Positions 56,851 to 64,000 of a stretch of DNA of 64,000 bases are shown here, in pieces. The notes beneath the pieces were generated by a model. It worked only from the letters and a program-made list of their open reading frames with translations, was not told the DNA's origin and did no database searches. Each line of letters starts with the position of its first letter. Positions within the stretch are counted from its first letter, which is position 1. The stretch spans positions 6,448,001 through 6,512,000 of the forward strand of contig JBHGNT010000006.1 in assembly GCA_043228905.1 (NCBI GenBank), in the 5' to 3' direction. The stretch comes from Azolla caroliniana. Taxonomy: Eukaryota > Polypodiophyta. The position numbers and the translations under genes were made by a program.

Positions 56851-57349
56851 GGATTGACCACATTGGTTAAAGTAACCATAGTCACCTTAACCAAGGTTGG
56901 TAACTTTGAGGATAGTTAGTTGGTAACCACAGTCAAATTAACTAGAGTAACTTATGATTGCATTAATGATTACAAAGTCAAACTAACATATTGATCAATC
57001 TTTTATAGTCATAACAACATGCAATGACTTCAAAGGTCATGAAGGAGACAATGATAGAGGTTCATGAATGTGCCAATGATTGATTACTAAAAGCAACAAT
57101 TTTTATGACTCTCAAATGTTGTGTATTAAAGATGTTGGCATGAATTAACCAATGATTGATAAGTCTAATATTTAAAATGGTGAGCATTAAAGAACCAATG
57201 AGTGAGACGTTCTATATCAAAATGGGTGCCATTAATTAGCCAATGATTTTAACATTAATCCAACATATTCATGGCTTGTTAATGATTAGTTTTATATTAT
57301 ACTTGATTTAACTTCATATAGATGTAGTTTATATAATAATTGATACCCG
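56851..57349. other. intergenic
   Basis: AT-rich, with several loose copies of AACCAATGATTGAT-like words (57075-57250). No gene recognised. Includes promoter sequence of the methyltransferase gene. Confidence 0.45.
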
Positions 57350-57415
57350 ACCTACAGGTGAGCTACCAACAGATTTACACTTCTTCAAGGGTTAGGGGAT
57401 GGCGACCCAGCAGCG

Positions 57416-57886
57416 TTGGCAGCAATGTTGTCCCCGTGCGACTCCTCACGCCTTCCCCCGCGGGAGCCCGAACTCGTGTTCTCCACCTCGATGGAGATGC
57501 AACCCCAACTTGTACCGTCCACCCCGGAAGAGAAGTTGGCACAACCCCCCCTCCTGTTGGAACGTGAATGTGGTAGTGGCCTCAGATTAGTGAAATCGTG
57601 GATCCGGACGGGCAAGCTCAAGGACAAAGAAAAGGGTAAGATAGGAAGACCAACACCTGGTTTGGCGACGACTCTGTTAGATAGAGGGATGCAAGTTGTG
57701 CCACCGCTTCGGAGCACAAATGTATCGCGGGATCTATTTGAAGCGGGTCAGGAACGACCGACTGAGAATCTTGTAGGGGATTTGCAGCCTGCAGTGGAGA
57801 CCATACCCCCCGAAACAGGTGTTAGTTTGCCCCATGACATGGGGATCGGCCCGAACATGGGCGCCACCGTCACCATTTTCGGATGA
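57416..57886 (+). pseudogene. LINE-2 ORF1 C-terminal part
   Basis: A 156-codon frame, Pro/Ser-rich with SWIRTGKLKDKEKGKIGRP, no zinc knuckle. Assigned only because its stop overlaps the ORF2 start as ATGA (57883-57886), the usual ORF1/ORF2 arrangement. Confidence 0.55.
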
Positions 57887-60800
57887 GGATCCTAACGTGG
57901 AATGTACAGGGCCTTGGTGGAGGCCGACAACACCAAGAGTGTAGAAGACTTCAGGAGGAGCTGAATCCCCTTAATATAGGGGGCCATATTGACATATTGC
58001 TTTTGCAGGAACACCACCTCTCGCAAGAGCGAACTCAGAGCTTAGTAAACCCCTTGTCGGGTGGGTGGACCACATGGTGGTCGGCTGCGCAGGGTGACCT
58101 CCACCGAAGAGGAAGGGTCTGCATCTCGATCAGCGATAAGGCCCGATACGAAGTAACATCATCTGGCACGCTGGTGGAGGGTCGGGCCTTATATGTGCTT
58201 CTGAAATGGAATCGCCTACAGATTGGGGTGCTAAACATTTATGCCCCTAACTCAGCCCCCGAGAGAGCAATCTTTTGGAGGATGCTAGCGACAACATTAC
58301 CTAATGTCGAGGCTTGGGTAATGGCAGGTGATTTGAACATGACTGAACACCTGGGAGATAGGAAAGGAGGGACCCAGAGGCCTATTTATGGTGCAGAGCT
58401 GGATTCATGGGCTTTCTTAATTGGCAAAATCGGGGTGAAGGATACATGGGGCTCTTCCCTTCGCTGCACTTTTCTAGAGCCGCCGGGAATGCTAGGGGCG
58501 GTAGTCTTGCACCGCTAGACCGCATATACATCAACTCATCCCTCGCTATCTTGGCAGGTCTTACCTTTTCAGATCATCAGCCGGTGAGACTAGACCTTAA
58601 CCCACCCAACGATAGCAAGGGCAGTCTCAATGTAAAGATCCTCATAAAGATCATGAAGAGTGAAGAGGTGAAGGCCGGTTTACAGAGTATATGGCAGGAC
58701 ACCATGGGCAGTGAATCAGCCAGCGAAGATCTGCAGAAAAAATTGGCCCTCTCCTCCTCCTTTTTACAACAAGAGACCAAGCGCACCCTCCAATAGGTTA
58801 GAGCCATTGAAACAAAATTAAGGAAGGCCGTTGCGGCAACGCAACGGCTGTTACAGGTAGACCCTGGTTGCAAATGGTCTAGAGCTAAGCTAGAGGAAGC
58901 AAAGATGAAGGTACAGGAAAGGACTTTGGAGAAGAACCGAATGTTGTTTCGAAGAAACGCAACATGGTGGGCTAGAAAAGACGACAAGGTCAACCGACAT
59001 TTCTTTCACTACAAAGCACCCAAGGGTGGTGGTGGACGTATACACGGGCTGCGCAAACCAGACGGCTCAATAACGGAGGACAAGACTGAGGTTCTGGAAA
59101 TGGCAACACAATACTATCGTGACCTCCTCACGCCTATGCATGTGAGGCAAAACTCGGAGCTGGTTGATCGAGTGATGTCTTGCATTCACCCCAAGGTAAC
59201 CCAAGAGATGGAAGTTGTGCTCGATAGTCCCATCTCTCGTTTAGAGCTCTCGGAGGCACTTAGGGGATTGCGAAGGGGTGCATGCCCCGACCCCGATGGT
59301 CTCTCACGAGATTTCTTCGAGATTCATTGGGAATGTGTTATCCCGTCCTTGGAAGCCGGGTTCCAAGAGATTTGGTCCTCAGGAAAGATGTCGATTGGTC
59401 TGGTTGAGGGGATGATATATCTCATCCCCAAATCCCAAGAGCGAAGCCTAGAGTTGCGCCAATGGCGTCCAATCACGATCCTTAACACGGCATACAAGAT
59501 ACTCGGCAAAGTCCTAGCTCAGCGATTAGCAAGCTTCTTACCGGACATCATACACGACAATCAAACTGGGTTTGTCAAGAACAGGTGTATCTTTGATAAT
59601 GTGTTTCTTCTTTGGGAAGCTATGGCATTGGCCGGTCGCTCCGTATCGAGCTCGGCTATTCTGATGCTAGACTTCGAGAAGGCCTACGATAGGGTGTTAT
59701 GGCCCTTTTTGGAAAATGTGATGAGAGCTTTGGGCCTACCTCAAAAATGGAGGAATTGCACTTCTGCACTCTATCGGACAGCTACGAGTAGCATGCTGAT
59801 GGCTGGATCTAGGGGACCCGCCTTCCAACTACAACGCTCAGTGAGGCAAGGTTGTCCCCTAGCCCCATATCTCTATCTCTTTGTAACCGAGGCTTTCTCC
59901 GCCTACTTACAAGCACCAACTAGCGGGCTGCGGGGATTGCCCATCCCCAATGCGATTGAAGATTTGTTGTTATTTGAATATGCCGACGATACGGTTCTTT
60001 TCTTGCAAGGTGATGAGGAGAATTTACAGCGGGCTGAACATCTTGTCGAGGACTTTTGTCAGGCGGCTGGTGCCAAGATCAATTGGAATAAAACCCAAGG
60101 TCTATGGTTCAGCGAACAGGAGACACCAAGATGGCAACCCCATGCCGATTTTACGTGGGTCCCTAGTGGGACGACTTTCAAGTACCTTGGATTTACGATG
60201 GGGAGGTCAATCCCCAAGGGAGCGCAATTGGCCCACGTACAAGCCAAAATAAGTAAGAAGTTGAACCAGTGGAGTAGATCTAAATTGTCCTTCGTTGGTA
60301 GGGTCCTTGTGGCGAACCAAGTGCTGCTCGCTACCATGTGGCACTCAGTCTCATGCTGGATTATGGACCCTGCAGGTTTGCACGTGATTAAGGCTACCAT
60401 TAGGGGGTTTATATGGTCAGGTAAGGACAACCCAAGGGCTGCCGCCAGAGTCTCATGGTGTTGGTTAACGCAACCGCAGGCCAAAGGGGGGCTTGGCCTC
60501 ATAGACCCCTTAATGCAGAGTCATGCATTGCTGGCTAAAATGGTGGTTCGCTGCCTCCTGCCATGTAAGGGGTGCTGGAAGGTACTTCTTCGCAACAGGC
60601 TGCAAGTAGGGACTCCCAAGTATGGTAGGCCTTGGCCTGACTCCTTGAATTGGTGCTGCACGAGCGGAGTCCCACCCAGGCTGGCTTGCCATCCGGAGGA
60701 CAGGGTCACGAACTCCATCTTGCGGGCATGGTGCCATATACGACAGCATTTGGTCAAGCACACCCCGGAGACATTGACCGAATGGACTAGACAACCACTA

Positions 60801-62159
60801 TTCTGGAATCCTCATGTGCGAATGAATGACAATACGATGCTAGGGCAACTTAAGGGCCTAGCATGGGGAAAGTTGGCACAAACAGGCCTCCTATCTATAG
60901 ATGATTGGAGACGCATGGCTGATTCAGGAAGAGCCCAAGAGGACCTTTTCCCTCCCCTCAAGGGAGCTACGAAAATGCGGAGACTGATAGCTGAGGCAGT
61001 TGGCAGGGTTCCGATGGGGGAGGCGAGAGAACATGCATGGTTCGGTCTCTTTGACGAGGCTGGAATGGTCAAGTCGCTAAAGGGCATGAGCGGATCGGGG
61101 AGTGATACAGTTTTTGGGGACAGCCAGAGCAGCGGCTCTTGGCACCCAATCCGAGTGGTGGCACAGATTGATAACATCTGGAAGACAGACCCGGATGTTG
61201 CTAAGGTGGAACCCCATTGGAGGTTAAGGGTATACGATTGTCGCCCCCTTGTTGATCTGGATTGGGACCCCGGGGATTTTAGATGGAAACATGACGATAG
61301 ACTCCACCACTTCTTCGATTACACCACTAAATTGGGTCGGACATTGCAGCTGCAGCCAGGCGGCCCCCTTCGCAACGGCTGGCGAACATTGGGCATCCCC
61401 GATGAGGCACTCATTGCCTTTTGGAAGGGTCTTTGGCGTCTCCACATGCCTGAAAAGATTAAGCTCTTTTGGTGGCAGATCGGTCATAATGTGGTGCCCG
61501 CTGGCGAATGGTTAGATAAACGTGGCGGCCCGTTAGGCTGCCCACTGTGCTCTCTACCTATTGAGTCTCTGAGACATTGTTTGTGGGATTGCCCTCAAGC
61601 TCAAAAGGTATGGGATAGAGTGACTCGCCTCCTTGTGGCATGTGAAGTTGAATTAACAGCCTCGTGGAGCGCTGCGGCATGGATTGATCACTCGGTCGAA
61701 GGGTGGACGGACGCCGTCAATGCGGATAGTTGGTGCTATGTATGCACGAGAGGCAAAATCGTCAAGATCCGTTTTGAAAGAGGCTTGCAGCCCGCATCCC
61801 CTAGGTTTCCGGAAATCTGGATGTTGATCGCAGGTTTCACCTTGTGGTATATATGGAAAGCGTGTTGCCTCAAGGTCTTCCAAGGTACGGTACGGCCCCC
61901 GGAGGAAGTGATCATGGACATATGGTTCGCGCTTATCAACTGCCTACGAGGGCAACTGGAAGAGGTTTGCAGCCACTCCAACGACGTGACCACTGCCCGT
62001 TTGCGCTTTTGGCAGAAATGGCGGATCACACCTATGGTGATGCAAGGTGGGAGTGGCCCGAGGTGGAACTACCAGCCCCCACGTTGGTTGTTTCCTACTC
62101 ACCTGCCACCCTCTCTTCGGTGTAGGCCCCAAGAGCCGACTCGTACTAGGCAACATTGA
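57883..62159 (+). pseudogene. LINE-2 ORF2 (endonuclease-reverse transcriptase), broken
   Basis: Endonuclease: MRILTWNVQGLGG, LLLQEHHLSQERTQ, VMAGDLNMTEH, then a frame change near 58480 and FSDHQPVRLDL. A TAG at 58794 interrupts the frame, which continues unbroken to 62159: WRPITILNTAYKILGKVL, LMLDFEKAYDRVLW, SVRQGCPLAPYLYL, catalytic YADDTVLF, thumb region, and a zf-RVT block (CPLCSLPIESLRHCLWDC). All RT motifs are intact, but the two breaks stop production of a complete protein. Confidence 0.92.
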
Positions 62160-62553
62160 AGGGCATCGCCTTGGATATAGGTAGCTTCTTACATTAAGTT
62201 AGGCCGCAAGGCAATGTAAGTGGCTCATCTTCTTTGGCTTGATCGGAGGAAGTCTCCCCGATGTGTGTATAAGTCTCCTTATAGACTCTATGTAATAATC
62301 CTTCCTAACTAATGGGAAAGTAGCTTTACTTTGAAAAAAATAAAATAAAATAAAATAAAATAGATATTTTAAGTACAATTACTTTATTAAAAATAATTTT
62401 TTGATGTATTGTATTAATAGAATATTACATAATATAGACGTTCTATTGATTTGGCTTTTGTTTAGAGAGAAGTTTATGTTTAGAGAGGAGCTTATTAGTT
62501 TTTTTCCTTACCCTAAGCACATAACTTAGAGAGCCCTATCTAGACCTTAAGCC

Positions 62554-64000
62554 ATGAGTGAAGATTCACCGTTCTCGATTGAAGAATATTGTTTGTCATC
62601 AGACCCATCGTTTTCTACTGAAGAGTATTGTTTGTCAACAGAGTCACCATATTCGATTGAAGAATATTGTCTGTCGACCGACTCACCATATTCTATCGAA
62701 GAATATTGTCTGAGCTCATCTACAGGGAATGTAAATAATGACACATGTGAAGAGTTCTCTATTGAAGAATACGATATTAATAAAGATACGGAGAATGAAG
62801 GTAGTGCCCAGGAAACATTGAATAACATTGGCGATGGTCACAACAGAGAATTAGACTGTAACAAGGTTACACCAACCTCTATGCAGGAAGAGAAATCTGG
62901 GAGCCCTATGCATATTAGAAGAATCCCACGAAGAATTCGTCTGGCTAGATTTAGCTTGGTGACATCAGATAAACAGATTGGATTTGATGTCAAAAAAATA
63001 TGTTGTGCCCGTGGTTGTATGTCTATGATTGGAAAATCAAAGTTGCGAGAATTAAGGCGATACTATTTTTCGATGACCGGTGATGAGCAAGACACTTACC
63101 TCGGGTCACATATGCAACTAGTATCTGACAAATGTACGGGGATCAAAGTATCATTCGAGTATTATATCTTCCATGCGCAACAGATATGTAGAGTTGCATT
63201 CAAAATTGCGTTATGTGTTAGTAACATGCGCCTACATAGAGTACAACAACGTCTACTTAGCGGGGATCAGATGCTCAATTGTAAAGAGGTTCCAAGTATG
63301 AAAGGTGCAATTGGAAGACATGCTATTGGTTGGATGAAAACTTACTTTCAGTTAAATTGTGAAGTAATGCCCACTACAAGTAGGATGCATCTTTCTGATA
63401 ATTATACACGTCGGGAAGTTTATGATGTCTATCGATTTGATATGCTGGGCTCACGTAATAAGTCTATCACCTATAGCCAATTCACAAGATTATGGAGAGC
63501 TCGGTTTTCAAATGTTATTATTCCTCGTAAAGTACGTATGGGGTATTGCTCCATTTGTGCAAATCTTAAAAGTTTGGCTAAAGGTGCAAAGACATCAATG
63601 GAAAAGGATACGAGTAAGAAGTTACTACAAGAGCATCGTGAGGCACAATCCTTAGAACGAAAGAAGGCGATGCATCATAGAGAGAAGTGTTTGAAGAGGC
63701 CCGAATAATACATGTGCTTAATGATAGATGGCATGGACCAGAAGAAGACATGCTTGCCGCATATGCGGAGGCTCCCCAAAGATGTCAATGATGAGTGCCT
63801 TGTTCAAATGCACTTGGTGGGATGCTTGGCTTATAATAGGTCTGTTCGACCTCACGTCTTCATTACTTACCCCAATGTTCACAATGACCCTAACCTAACA
63901 GTTACAGTGATTCACTAAGTTTTGATGTCTTGGGGCCAACCTTTCCCCCCTGTTCTATACATTCAATTGGACAATACTGCTAGAGAGAACAAAAATTCAA
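62554..64000 (+). pseudogene. DUF7869-like transposon-type protein, two stops, runs off window
   Basis: One frame from ATG 62554 to the window end is interrupted by TAA at 63706 and TAA at 63916. The N-end is four acidic repeats (SIEEYCLS type). Then come a Cys-bearing basic part (KKICCARGCMSMIGK), VYDVYRFDMLGSRNKSITYS, MGYCSICANLKSLAKGAK, and after the first stop CLMIDGMDQKKTCLPH and, after the second, LYIQLDNTARENKN. The IDGMDQ and LDN..RENKN motifs are, from memory, those of a family named DUF7869, multi-copy in some animals and non-seed plants and probably transposon-borne. Acidic Asp/Glu in these motifs could be an RNase H-type active site (inference). The stops suggest an inactive copy unless they are introns or read errors. 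Confidence 0.6.
62566..62721 (+). repeat. four ~45-bp coding repeats
   Basis: Encodes four copies of (S/T)(I/T)EEYCLS(S/T)(D/E)SP-type peptide at the N-end of the DUF7869-like frame; a fifth, decayed copy is FSIEEYDIN near 62755. Confidence 0.9.

Larger units (their letters stand above)
57350..62362 (+). mobile_element. LINE-2: L1-type non-LTR retrotransposon, 5'-truncated
   Basis: Plus strand: the end of ORF1 (57416-57886), ORF2 (57883-62159), a 170-bp 3' end, and an A-rich tail with TAAAA repeats (62334-62362). The left boundary is approximate; most of ORF1, including knuckles, is absent, as expected of 5' truncation. No convincing target duplication found. The protein is related to LINE-1 ORF2 along its whole length (for example both end near a PPxWLFP motif). 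Confidence 0.85.

Overview
The window is nuclear DNA of a land plant. Canonical GT-AG introns, chloroplast-targeted photorespiration and detoxification genes, a plant-only Alfin-like PHD gene, plant-type Ty1/copia, Ty3/gypsy and L1-like elements and the plant tRNA-Met primer site all point there. Retrotransposon-loaded introns, a DUF7869-like transposon-type protein and a gene joining a ParB-like domain to a bacterial-type amino DNA methyltransferase suggest a fern or other non-flowering lineage. That taxonomic narrowing is inference.

Layout. 1-1438: gene-free, simple repeats. 1439-25072: a set of nested LTR retrotransposons. The oldest gypsy element (D, flanked by AAAAT) contains a reversed gypsy element (E). 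Gypsy B (ATCAT) lies at the D/E junction, an intact copia (C, AATAA) lies inside B, and a very young chromodomain gypsy (A, TGGTC) lies inside E. 25073-34950: three host genes on the minus strand, namely a chloroplast alkenal/one (quinone) oxidoreductase (4 exons), the 35-residue OST4 subunit of oligosaccharyltransferase with a 2.25 kb leader intron, and an Alfin-like PHD protein (5 exons). 35023-41745: an ATGT microsatellite and minisatellite split by a 6.25 kb L1-type LINE with a 15-bp target duplication. 43385-48979: plastid phosphoglycolate phosphatase, 12 exons on the plus strand, with transposon debris in intron 2. 50715-51462: a gypsy deletion derivative joining gag to integrase in frame. 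52513-56725 (minus): the ParB-like/DNA methyltransferase gene, 6 exons. Its first intron holds an array of near-perfect palindromes on a strict 51-bp period that reverses orientation at its centre. About 57350-62362: a second L1-type LINE. 62554-64000: a DUF7869-like ORF with two stops, running off the window.

How parts relate. The conserved genes are unrelated housekeeping genes (photorespiratory 2-phosphoglycolate removal, reactive carbonyl detoxification, N-glycosylation, H3K4me-type chromatin reading). The most unusual locus is the 52.5-56.9 kb gene: a prokaryote-like DNA-modification architecture spliced into a eukaryotic gene, carrying a palindrome array just inside its first intron. 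Exon boundaries were derived by hand from GT/AG sites, reading-frame continuity and recalled homologues. No database search was possible.
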